Source: Rubripirellula lacrimiformis
GTDB taxonomy: Bacteria; Planctomycetota; Planctomycetia; Pirellulales; Pirellulaceae
DNA: 64,000 nucleotides
Direction: 5' to 3'
NCBI RefSeq assembly: GCF_007741535.1
Contig: NZ_CP036525.1
Span: 4,526,001-4,590,000, forward strand
The notes beneath the pieces are model-generated. The model was not told the origin of the DNA, ran no database searches, and saw only the letters and a program-made list of their open reading frames with translations. The position numbers were made by a program, and so were the translations under genes. Shown here piece after piece: positions 46,421-54,792 of the stretch; positions within the stretch are counted from its first letter, which is position 1; every line of letters starts with the position of its first letter.

Positions 46421-47908
46421 ATGAATCGAAGAATTGGGTCGACGCGACCGGAGATGCTCGAAACAACCTTTCCATCTCGGCTGGGCAACCCGCGAGTGAT
46501 GGTGGCCGTTCTTCTGATGATGGCATTCGGTCGGACAGTGAATGCTGGAACCACGACCGAGGTGTCGACCTTGTTGGCGTTGCGATCGGCCGTCCAATCG
46601 AGCGACCAAACGATCATCATGAAACCGGGTCGCTACACGCTGACGGAACTTCCAAATGGATCCCGAGACATCCCTTGCTCGGGATCAAACAACACAATCG
46701 ATTTGTCGGATGTGTATGTTGCGGTCCCCGTCGGTACCACACGCCGCGGCTACATCACGATCTCCGGCGACAACAACGTCTTTCGCGGCGGCGTCTTCGA
46801 AGACATCTACCCAAGCGGCTTGGACGACGTCACCGACTTCAGCGCTTACAACCAGAACCGGTCTACGCTGGCCAAGGGGTTGAACGGCAGTGCTGTTTTA
46901 TCGGTTTCCGGAGACGACAATACGGTTGCAGGTACCAAGTTGACCGTTCGCGGATCGTTTCCGTACGGCTATGGCAGCATCTACGGCATCGGTGCAGACA
47001 ACGTCTACGGATTGGACAAACGTTGTGGCATTTTACTGAAAGGGAAACGCAATACCGTTGACGGATGTGAAGTCCAGCAACGGGCGTTCGGCCATGGCAT
47101 CTACATGCAAAGCCCGGCGGATGAATCGGTGATCAAGAACTCTTTGGTCGAGGGAGTGATGCGTCCCAGCAAGGATCTCTACCTTGAAACGAATCCGAGA
47201 GATCTGCCAGCCAGATCTGACTACAAGATCCCGCCAAAAGACGACCGCAGCAGAGGACGTCGTGGCCGTCGCGAAAGAGGCCAGGGGAGAAGTGCGATCG
47301 GCAGCAAGAACCGGGATCACGGCCGGGATCTGGGCACGCCGATCCCGACGGACACAATGATTCCGCTGTCCGAAGATGGTATTCGTGTCTACAGCAAGGG
47401 TGGCAGCGTGACTGTCGAGAATTGCACGGTCAAGAAGATGCGGGGCGGCATTCGCTTGTATCTGGCCAGCCATGCCACCGTTATCCATTCCACAGCGGTG
47501 GACTGTGGTCACACCAATTTCAACATGCCGAGCCGAGGGAAGATCATCGGTTCGATAGGAAACTTTGCCTACGCTCCGTTGAGCGATTTTCGATTGTCCA
47601 AATCAAGGCAAGAAATCGAACTGACAATCCTGCCGTCCCCTGACGCCGTTGGCTCCCACAATCTTGCTGACGTCCAGGGCAGCAACCACAGCATCGTTTT
47701 GCACCGATCCGAAGGCCCTTTGGACACCAACCTGCGTCCAATCGTGATTCACGATGACAATTCCACCATTCGCAATGAAACCGAGTATCCCGTGATCCTG
47801 CAACCGACCGCCAGCGGCAATTCGGTGGTCAGTTTCGGGCCGGTGACGGACCTTGGAAACAACAACACCATCACACGAATTCAGCAGCCCAATGCAGATC
47901 GTGAATAG
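46421..47908 (+). CDS. Exported right-handed beta-helix protein (polysaccharide lyase-like)
   Basis: A 495-residue secreted protein. A leader is predicted in the part NPRVMVAVLLMMAFGRTVNA, reached from ATG 46421 or ATG 46454. The mature part begins with TTEVSTLLALRSAVQSSDQT and IIMKPGRYTL, the usual opening of pectate-lyase or chondroitinase-B-like helices. Stacked coils with short repeats follow (YITISGDNNVFRGG, LSVSGDDNTVAG, GKRNTVDGCEVQQRAFGHGIYM). A basic, disordered insert (DDRSRGRRGRRERGQGR) splits the helix at about residue 280. The frame is open up to 46217, overlapping the lyase stop. The two are likely partners in polysaccharide breakdown. Confidence 0.82.
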   Translation: MNRRIGSTRPEMLETTFPSRLGNPRVMVAVLLMMAFGRTVNAGTTTEVSTLLALRSAVQSSDQTIIMKPGRYTLTELPNGSRDIPCSGSNNTIDLSDVYVAVPVGTTRRGYITISGDNNVFRGGVFEDIYPSGLDDVTDFSAYNQNRSTLAKGLNGSAVLSVSGDDNTVAGTKLTVRGSFPYGYGSIYGIGADNVYGLDKRCGILLKGKRNTVDGCEVQQRAFGHGIYMQSPADESVIKNSLVEGVMRPSKDLYLETNPRDLPARSDYKIPPKDDRSRGRRGRRERGQGRSAIGSKNRDHGRDLGTPIPTDTMIPLSEDGIRVYSKGGSVTVENCTVKKMRGGIRLYLASHATVIHSTAVDCGHTNFNMPSRGKIIGSIGNFAYAPLSDFRLSKSRQEIELTILPSPDAVGSHNLADVQGSNHSIVLHRSEGPLDTNLRPIVIHDDNSTIRNETEYPVILQPTASGNSVVSFGPVTDLGNNNTITRIQQPNADRE

Positions 47909-48117
47909 TCTTTTCCCAAAACGCACCCATGGGTATCGATCCAAAGCCGCAGCAATCGGGACATCGCGGCTGCTAGGATAAGATGGCAAGAGCAAGGAAA
48001 GTCCAAACGAATTGCAAACCTTGGTTGCCAATCGCGGGGCCACAAACACGCGATCAAGCCGACATTCGCTGAACGATTCTCCGCCCCATCAAGTCCCCAC
48101 ATCCACGTGACGAACCG

Positions 48118-48885
48118 ATGAATGACTGGACACAACGTTCCCTGCTATTCCTGGCCCTTATTGCTGGTATCCACGCATCCAGCTTTCCGGCGTCCGCACC
48201 CGGGCAACAGGCAGCGACGAAACCGATCAAACCCAAAGTGGTCTGCTTTGGCGACAGCATTACCAAGCGTGGCTACGGCGAAATTCTGGCAAACATATTG
48301 GACGTCGAAGCGATCAATGCCGGCGTCGGTGGCAATTCGACGGCAAAGGCCCTACGCCGACTATCAAAAGACGTTCTGGCGCACAAACCCGATGTCGTCG
48401 TGATCTTCTTCGGTACGAACGACTTGCGGGCGGACGCCGACCACGTCTACGTGCCTGTTTTGAAATACAAAGCCAATCTAGAAACGATGATCGACCAATG
48501 CCAACATCAGGGGGCACGCGTCGTCTTATGCACTCTGCCGCCAATCGAGCACGCCGCATTCTTCACTCGGCATCAACGTGGTCCGTTCGATGCAGCCGGT
48601 GGGCTGTCCAAGCTGATTCAAACCTACCGTGATGCGGCACGACAAGTCGCGAGCGAAAAAAAGGTCACGCTTGTCGACCTCAATACACTCCTTGCCCAGC
48701 AACCAGAATGGCTCAGCAACGACGGCGTGCATCCTAGCAAAGAAGGCAACACAATCATCGCAAAGCATATCGCCAAGGCGGTCGCCCCCATGGTTGCAAA
48801 CCCCGCCCCTGAATCAACCGGCGCTGAATCAACCGGCGCTGAATCAACCGACCTTGAATCAACCGGCGCCGATTCCCCCAGGTGA
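48118..48885 (+). CDS. Exported SGNH hydrolase with a repetitive tail
   Basis: A 255-residue secreted esterase with leader LLFLALIAGIHASSFPAS. SGNH blocks are complete: VVCFGDSITKRGYGE (Ser), NAGVGGNSTAK (Gly), VIFFGTNDLRAD (Asn) and LSNDGVHPSKEGNTI (Asp/His). The last 25 residues are four near-identical pentapeptides, ESTGA with variants, coded by an exact 15-bp tandem repeat at 48811-48870. The catalytic domain resembles carbohydrate acetylesterases and sialate-esterase-like enzymes. It follows the lyase and beta-helix genes, consistent with deacetylation of the same polysaccharide. The tail may be a flexible linker or surface spacer. Confidence 0.88.
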   Translation: MNDWTQRSLLFLALIAGIHASSFPASAPGQQAATKPIKPKVVCFGDSITKRGYGEILANILDVEAINAGVGGNSTAKALRRLSKDVLAHKPDVVVIFFGTNDLRADADHVYVPVLKYKANLETMIDQCQHQGARVVLCTLPPIEHAAFFTRHQRGPFDAAGGLSKLIQTYRDAARQVASEKKVTLVDLNTLLAQQPEWLSNDGVHPSKEGNTIIAKHIAKAVAPMVANPAPESTGAESTGAESTDLESTGADSPR

Positions 48886-49122
48886 CGATCAATACGCCCC
48901 GCGGTCGCACGATGGATCGATCGCGACTTGGCGGATCCGATCCACGGATGTCCATCAAACAGGTCAACGCCCGATCGTCGCCCACGACGAGGGGTGCTGC
49001 CTACCGACATGGTATGCACGCACAACCGCTCTGCCACGGATCACGCCACCGCGGCCGAAGCATCGGAACTTCGATCGACACCATACAACGATGGCGGATT
49101 CAGAAACCGAAAGACGATCAAC

Positions 49123-49941
49123 ATGATGACGAAGTATGCGGCTGTGACGATCACCGTTTTCGCACTCGCAATCTCTGGCGACCGAGCCAGTGCACAGATT
49201 TCCGACGCACCCTCGCACCAACAACAATCTCCGAACGTCATGCCGCGTCCCAAAATCATCATCCTGGATGTCAACGAAACCTTACTGGACCTTGCCCCGC
49301 TGAAGACTTCTATCGGGAAGGTCTTGGATGGCAGAGAGGATCTGTTGCCACTTTGGTTTTCGATGATGCTGCACTACTCGCTGGTCGAAACGGTTAGCGA
49401 GAACTACCACGGATTCGGGGAAATCGGCACCGCTGCACTGATGATGGTGGCCGAGACGCAGGGAATCCCGCTTTCAGAAGAGGCTGCGAAAGCCGCAATC
49501 GTGACGCCACTGCGATCGCTCCCACCACATCCGGACGTGATCGATGCGTTGACGAAGCTGAAGGCTGACGGGTTTCGGATCGTCAGTCTGACGAACTCAT
49601 CATCCGAAGGTGCCGAAACCCAGCTTCGAAACGCCGGACTGACCGAGTTGATCGACAAACAATACAGCGTTGAGGGCGTCAAGAAGTTCAAACCGCACCC
49701 AGCACCTTACCTGATGGTGCTGAAGGATCTTGGTGCAAAACCAGAGGATGTGTTGATGGTCGCGGCCCACGCATGGGATTTGGCCGGTGCCAAGAACGTC
49801 GGATTGCAAACGGCCTTCGTCGCTCGTCCCGGCAAGACACTCTATCCGAACGTCGCCAGGCCAGACCTTGTCGTCAGCGACTTGACCGAACTGGTTGCTG
49901 CGCTACGAAAGTCTGCACCCGATGGCGGTTCGGCCCAGTAG
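49123..49941 (+). CDS. Exported HAD-superfamily hydrolase, type II haloacid dehalogenase-like
   Basis: A 272-residue protein. The leader MTKYAAVTITVFALAISG ends near ASAQ, from ATG 49123 or 49126. HAD motifs: I IILDVNETLLDL (nucleophile Asp and the second position Asn), II VSLTNSSSEGA, III GVKKFKPHPAPYL (Lys) and IV MVAAHAWDLAGAKNVG, whose HxWDxxGA form is typical of haloacid dehalogenases. Motif I has Asn where most phosphatases have Asp, in line with dehalogenase-type chemistry. Export of a HAD dehalogenase is unusual, since the family is mainly cytosolic. The gene is convergent with the sulfatase. Substrate unknown. Confidence 0.88.
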   Translation: MMTKYAAVTITVFALAISGDRASAQISDAPSHQQQSPNVMPRPKIIILDVNETLLDLAPLKTSIGKVLDGREDLLPLWFSMMLHYSLVETVSENYHGFGEIGTAALMMVAETQGIPLSEEAAKAAIVTPLRSLPPHPDVIDALTKLKADGFRIVSLTNSSSEGAETQLRNAGLTELIDKQYSVEGVKKFKPHPAPYLMVLKDLGAKPEDVLMVAAHAWDLAGAKNVGLQTAFVARPGKTLYPNVARPDLVVSDLTELVAALRKSAPDGGSAQ

Positions 49942-50157
49942 GTCATCACCGATTAGCCTGTTGCTGCCGCATGTCCGAGTTTGACTTTGATCCGGTTGGT
50001 CGTGGCCGGCGTCGCACCTTTGGGTGTCGGTCGCTTGTACCCAGGCAGAATGCTTGGGCTACGATCGATCGAAAATCTGGTCGTTGGCCGGTTGGATCTT
50101 GGTTGCCCGATCCTAAGCCTGTTTCGGCATTGGTTTCCAAGATCCACCCCACCGGGA

Positions 50158-52956
50158 CTAGTTCCGACGTGCGGGGCGATTCAGCGAGTCCATCTGGCCC
50201 CAGAAGCCTCCGATGATGTGTGGATATTTACCCGGAGTGACGTGGTAGTGGGGTCCGCGATCGGGATCTTCGTGAAGATTGAATTCGTTGAGCGGATTCT
50301 GGGTATGGTCCTTGGCCAACAACCCTTTCGATTCATAGGGTCCGTAAACGGGAAACCCGTCGAAAGCGAAACCGATGATACCGGAATGGGCCTGGCCTTC
50401 GTCGCACCAAGGTGTTTTCACACAGACTGGATATTTGTGGTAGTGGTACTGCTGGCGAGGACTTGGGTGTCCGCAGCAGCGATCCAGTCGCCACACGGCA
50501 TCGGTTTCAAAGATGTGATCGAATGGGTTGAAAAAGATCACACCGTTGGTTGCCACACCAATCGCGCCCATCGGTAACGCTTGGTTCGCGTTCTTGGCGT
50601 CCATCGCGATCGCACCAGGATCGCGCTGCGGCTGCAACGGAATGTGCCAGGTATTGGCCTGTTCTTTGATGAACGATGGGTTGCCGTCCAGCATTCGCCA
50701 TCGATCCGGAAACGTCGCGGTGGGGTGGTTCGGCAGATTGCGGCTTCGCATGACCAGATGTCTGTCGGTGAACGTGACGATGACGGCATAAGGTTTGTAT
50801 TGATCCTTGGTCACTTCGTCACCGCCAAAGTCGAGGTATCCAGCGCGTAGCCACGAACTCATGTTGCCCGCGAAAGGAGCCTCGTAGCGATCCGTTTTGT
50901 AAAGCAACTGTTCGGCGTTGGTGTAATCGAACTGCTTAGGAAGTTTGCGAGCGCCATCTTTCGCGTGGAAGTACCAACGCCCACCGATAGCAACCAGATC
51001 CGAATCATCCGGTTGTGGGAAGTCCCGGATGGTGGTTTGCGCCGCTTGGAAATCCGCAGGAGCATGGATGGGTTCAAGGTTCATCGAATTGACCCAAAAC
51101 TCAGATTTGGTTTCCGGGCCTTTCCCGTTCGCAAAACCCACGCTCAGCTTCATTTGGTCCACTTCCGCAAACGGGGTTCGGAAATCCATCGCATAGGTTC
51201 GCCAAATCGAGTGCCCTAGACTTTCGTTAGTGTCCTTGTCAAAAAAGTCAGATCGTTCTCGGAGGACTTGGGAGTAGACCCGCTGGGTGATCGAATCCAG
51301 CGAATCGGATCCGCCTTTTTGAAAGAATTCGACCTTTAGATATAGGCTGTCTTGATCGACTGCAAAGTTGTCCTGTGCGAGCCCCGAAACATAGAATCGA
51401 TACCAACGCTGGTCGGCACTGACTTCGGTGCTGATCAACGAAGCTTCGCCAGCGAACGCACCGTTTTGATCGAGATCTTCGCCCGAAAGCAGACGCACAC
51501 CGCGACCGTTGGATTCAGTACGCGGATCGCCCAACACGCCATACTTCGCGTCTCCACGCAGATCAGCGCCGCCCAGGAGCTCACCTTCCTGCATGGATTC
51601 CGTCGGTGTCGCGACCAGGGTTCTCCGCGTGTCTCGCACGGTACCCGGCGTTCGCAGAACTTCGGACGCAGGTCCATCGGTTTGGACGATCACTTTGTAC
51701 CGAGTCAACGTGGACAGTAATTCGGACGCAGTCTTGGACTCTGATTTTGCCACATCATGTTCTTCCTTCGGATCAGATCGCAGGTTGTAAAGTTCCGCTG
51801 CGCCATCAGCAAACCGGATCAATTTCCAGTCGTCGCGGATGATCGCATAATCCTGTTCGGCGATCACGATGGATCTTGATGTCGGATCTCCACTGACCAG
51901 TTGCGACCACAGGCTTTCACCATCCAGCGGCTTGGTTGATGAAATCTTGACTCCGACAGCTTCGGCCAGCGTCGGGAACAGATCATGGATCGCAAAGAGT
52001 TGTTCGTTCTCGGTTCCCGCGTCTAACAATCCCGGAGCGCGGATCACGCAAGGCACGTGAATGCCTCCCTCATAGACTTGACGCTTCTGGCCACGGAAGG
52101 GCTCATTCGTTCCAGAGCGTGCTGCACCGTTGTCGGATGCAAAGACGACGATCGTGTTTTCCCGTTGCTTCTTTGCGTCGATCGCAGCCAGAATCCGCCC
52201 GATCCCTTGGTCCATCGAATCGACCATTGCCGCGTACGTCGATTCGCGCTGGCCAAGTCGGTTGTTGTACTTCGCGATCAATCGATCGGGTGCTTGAAAC
52301 GGCGAGTGGGGTGCACTGAAGGAAACCACCATGCAAAACGGGGTTCCCGAAACGCTATTTGCGATTTGACGGACCGCTTCGTCGGCTAACAGATCGGTTA
52401 CGTAACCGGCTTCGTCGATCGTCTGTCCGTCCCGTTGCCAATCCACTTGCCCACCGACGGCGGTATGCTGAAAATAGTCGATGGAGGCATCCAGAAAGCC
52501 ATAGAAGTGATCGAAACCTCGTTGGCGAGGATTCGTTTTGTCGCCGGCTAGCCCAAGATGCCACTTGCCGATCAAACTGGTTTCATACCCGGCCGACCGG
52601 AAGGCTGCGGGAAGCAGCGGTTCGCTGGTCGGCAAACCTTCGTCGCGATGACGGACGGGGCCCGCGATTCCGTAGCGATGCGGAAACCGACCGGTCAGCA
52701 TCGCCGCACGCGTCGGGCTGCACGCCGGATAGGCATAGAAGCGACTGAGCTGGACGCCTTCCTTGGCCAGTGCATCGATATGGGGTGTTTCTGCGACGCC
52801 GCCGTGAAATCCGACGTCGCCCCAGCCCAAATCGTCTGCCAGCAAGACAACGACATTGGGTTGCTTGGACAAGCCTTCGGCGCTGACAGCAGCGTTGGGC
52901 GCCAGAACAGTCACAGCCAGCAATGCCAGTGCAGAGATTGCGGGAGTCGGTTTCAT
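50158..52956 (-). CDS. Exported sulfatase fused to a YHYH domain
   Basis: 932 residues. Leader MKPTPAISALALLAVTVLAP, cleaved near AVSA. The sulfatase part (about 30-460) has VVVLLADDLGWGDVGFHGG with metal Asp pair, the formylglycine site CSPTR with Cys79, and IGKWHLGL. After a middle region with beta-rich character (about 480-720), the C-terminal 200 residues form a YHYH domain: QQYHYHKYPVC, HSGIIGFAFDGFPVYGPY and HYHVTPGKYPHIIGG. The sulfatase would cleave sulfate esters of polysaccharides; the YHYH domain is of unknown biochemical role and may bind metal. ATG 52956 starts the leader. The gene is divergent from an ECF sigma factor gene. Confidence 0.9.
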   Translation of the reverse strand: MKPTPAISALALLAVTVLAPNAAVSAEGLSKQPNVVVLLADDLGWGDVGFHGGVAETPHIDALAKEGVQLSRFYAYPACSPTRAAMLTGRFPHRYGIAGPVRHRDEGLPTSEPLLPAAFRSAGYETSLIGKWHLGLAGDKTNPRQRGFDHFYGFLDASIDYFQHTAVGGQVDWQRDGQTIDEAGYVTDLLADEAVRQIANSVSGTPFCMVVSFSAPHSPFQAPDRLIAKYNNRLGQRESTYAAMVDSMDQGIGRILAAIDAKKQRENTIVVFASDNGAARSGTNEPFRGQKRQVYEGGIHVPCVIRAPGLLDAGTENEQLFAIHDLFPTLAEAVGVKISSTKPLDGESLWSQLVSGDPTSRSIVIAEQDYAIIRDDWKLIRFADGAAELYNLRSDPKEEHDVAKSESKTASELLSTLTRYKVIVQTDGPASEVLRTPGTVRDTRRTLVATPTESMQEGELLGGADLRGDAKYGVLGDPRTESNGRGVRLLSGEDLDQNGAFAGEASLISTEVSADQRWYRFYVSGLAQDNFAVDQDSLYLKVEFFQKGGSDSLDSITQRVYSQVLRERSDFFDKDTNESLGHSIWRTYAMDFRTPFAEVDQMKLSVGFANGKGPETKSEFWVNSMNLEPIHAPADFQAAQTTIRDFPQPDDSDLVAIGGRWYFHAKDGARKLPKQFDYTNAEQLLYKTDRYEAPFAGNMSSWLRAGYLDFGGDEVTKDQYKPYAVIVTFTDRHLVMRSRNLPNHPTATFPDRWRMLDGNPSFIKEQANTWHIPLQPQRDPGAIAMDAKNANQALPMGAIGVATNGVIFFNPFDHIFETDAVWRLDRCCGHPSPRQQYHYHKYPVCVKTPWCDEGQAHSGIIGFAFDGFPVYGPYESKGLLAKDHTQNPLNEFNLHEDPDRGPHYHVTPGKYPHIIGGFWGQMDSLNRPARRN

Positions 52957-53087
52957 CAGGATTCGCCTTCGATACAATGGGGTTCTGCGTGTCGGATCGT
53001 GCGGAAAATGGTTTCCGTTCAGTCCTTTACCTAAGTTTGGAAACCCGATCACGTGACGACGTCTACAGGGAAAATCGAATCCTTTTT

Positions 53088-53696
53088 GTGAATACCAACG
53101 TCGAACGTATCGAGCAGCAACTGAAGGCCGGTGATTTTTCGCGGTTCGGAGAGGCGTTTTCGCGCCATCGACCAAGGCTGTGGCAAATCATCCATTTTCG
53201 CATCAGTGATCAAATTCGTGGGCGAGTGGATGCCGAAGACGTGTTGCAAGACGTCTACTTGGATGCCGAAAAACGGCTGAAACATTTTGTCGACGGAGAC
53301 TTTCCGTCACTGTTTCTCTGGCTACGTCTGGTGGCTGGCCAGACGCTCAGCCGCGTTCATCGTCGCCATCTCGCCACCGAATCGCGATCGACGTTGCGAG
53401 AATCCAGCCCCGACGACAGCCAACTTTGGGGCAACACATCCCTTTGTCTCTCGCAGCGTTTCATAGCGCACCTGACCTCACCGAGCCAAGCGGCAGTGAA
53501 GGTCGAATTGATTGCCGAAGTAAAGAGTGCGCTGAGTGAAATGAGCGAGATGGATCGCGAAGTCGTCGCATTACGCCACTTCGAAGAACTGACGAATCAG
53601 GAAGTTGCGACAGCGCTTGGCGTTACGCCGAAAGCCGCCAGCATTCGATACGTCCGGGCCTTGGAACGACTTCGATCCGTGCTGGAAAAACTGTAA
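53088..53696 (+). CDS. ECF-type RNA polymerase sigma factor, kinase-associated
   Basis: About 202 residues from GTG 53088. Region 2 is FGEAFSRHRPRLWQII through VDAEDVLQDVYLDAEKRL, with the typical DAEDVLQDV; the segment FLWLRLVAGQTLSRVHRRHL ends region 2. Region 4 is MSEMDREVVALRHFEELTNQ and VATALGVTPKAASIRYVRAL. The frame is open to 52923, but similarity begins after VNTNVERIEQQLKAGDF and no good ribosome site decides the start. An EF-hand protein and a Ser/Thr kinase follow, the arrangement described for planctomycete ECF-STK groups. It probably controls the cluster including the divergent sulfatase-YHYH gene. Confidence 0.88.
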   Translation: MNTNVERIEQQLKAGDFSRFGEAFSRHRPRLWQIIHFRISDQIRGRVDAEDVLQDVYLDAEKRLKHFVDGDFPSLFLWLRLVAGQTLSRVHRRHLATESRSTLRESSPDDSQLWGNTSLCLSQRFIAHLTSPSQAAVKVELIAEVKSALSEMSEMDREVVALRHFEELTNQEVATALGVTPKAASIRYVRALERLRSVLEKL

Positions 53697-53797
53697 TTTC
53701 AGCAATCGAAAAATCTTTGCGAATTTTCTGTAGAAGTTCAGCAGAGGCGGGGTTTAACCGAGTGAAGCCTCTTCCGTCGAACCCCCACGGACTCATC

Positions 53798-54655
53798 ATG
53801 AAACGTCTGCCTCTGCTCTCTGTCTTCTGTGTCATCGCGTTTTTGTTCACTGACACCCTCCTCAACGCTCAGCCCCCCGGCGGTCGTCCGGGCCAAGGAG
53901 GCCTACGACAAGGCGGCAGCGGTGGACCAGCAGGCCGTGGCGGCGAACGAGGACCAGGGATGGGTGGCCCCAATAGCCAACAAACACCACCACTGCTGAG
54001 GATCTTTGATGCCGATGCCGATGGCGAGCTGTCGTCCAAAGAGATCGACGCAGCGGCCAATGCCCTTCGGGGGCTTGATCAGAACCGCGACGGGAAATTA
54101 ACCGCCGAAGAACTTCGTCCAGCGGGTCCCGGCGGGCAACGGGGGGATGGCCAACGAGACAGTGGGCAAAGAGGAATTGGTCCGGGTGCGGGTGGTCGAG
54201 CTGCGGGCGATCAAGCTGCGGGTGGTCGAGCTGCTGATGGTCGAGCTGTGGGCGGAGGCCGCGGCCAGCAAGCCCAGCGAGGGGGCCGGCAGAGTGTCGG
54301 GGGTCCACCTCGTTCAATGGGTAACGGTCGCCCCGATGGTGGACCACCAGAATCAGGACGCCCCGGTGGTGGTGGCGGCGGTGGTCGCGGTGGGGATCCA
54401 GCCCAGGCTGACGCGGCCTTCGCCAAGGAGATCATGTCCTTTGACGAAGACAAGGACGGTTTGCTCAGCCAAGCTGAATTGCCCGAACACATGCACAAAG
54501 CGTTTGCAGTCGCCGATGCGAATCGAGACGGCTCGCTTGACCCAGCAGAACTGTTGGTGCTGGCGTCCCAGTTTCGACGGAACCAGCTCAATCCGGCCGA
54601 TGACACTCCTGTCAACGCACCATCGCAAGGCGGTCGTCCGAATCGATCGCGTTAG
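53798..54655 (+). CDS. Exported EF-hand protein with a Gly/Arg-rich linker
   Basis: A 285-residue secreted protein with leader MKRLPLLSVFCVIAFLFTDT ending near LLNA. Two EF-hand pairs: FDADADGELSSKEI and LDQNRDGKLTAEEL near residues 70-115, and FDEDKDGLLSQAEL and ADANRDGSLDPAEL near 210-255. Each loop has Asp at positions 1, 3 and 5 and Glu at 12, so calcium binding is likely. Between them is a low-complexity linker rich in Gly, Arg and Ala, coded by degenerate repeats around 54196-54260 (GGTGGTCGAGCTG variants) that also open other frames. It lies between the sigma factor and kinase genes and may act as a calcium-linked surface protein. Confidence 0.88.
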   Translation: MKRLPLLSVFCVIAFLFTDTLLNAQPPGGRPGQGGLRQGGSGGPAGRGGERGPGMGGPNSQQTPPLLRIFDADADGELSSKEIDAAANALRGLDQNRDGKLTAEELRPAGPGGQRGDGQRDSGQRGIGPGAGGRAAGDQAAGGRAADGRAVGGGRGQQAQRGGRQSVGGPPRSMGNGRPDGGPPESGRPGGGGGGGRGGDPAQADAAFAKEIMSFDEDKDGLLSQAELPEHMHKAFAVADANRDGSLDPAELLVLASQFRRNQLNPADDTPVNAPSQGGRPNRSR

Positions 54656-54660
54656 GGGCC

Positions 54661-54750
54661 TGCGAGAAAAAAGTGTCCGCCCCCCCCTTTGCCGGGAACC
54701 GTTCCATCGGGTGCTTTTCACAAACGGGCTCGGACACCTATTTTCCGCTC
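54661..54750. repeat. Inverted repeat with GTGTCCG ends
   Basis: GAAAAAAGTGTCCG near 54665-54679 and CGGACACCTATTTTCC near 54731-54746 are imperfect complements around a C-rich and GGGAACCGTTCC-containing centre. It lies between the EF-hand and kinase genes. The form resembles short dispersed palindromes; it is a different family from A, B and C. It could end transcription or mark a small mobile unit. Confidence 0.5.
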
Positions 54751-54792
54751 AGTGCCTAGTCAAATGTCACGACACGAAAGAACGATTCGGCG

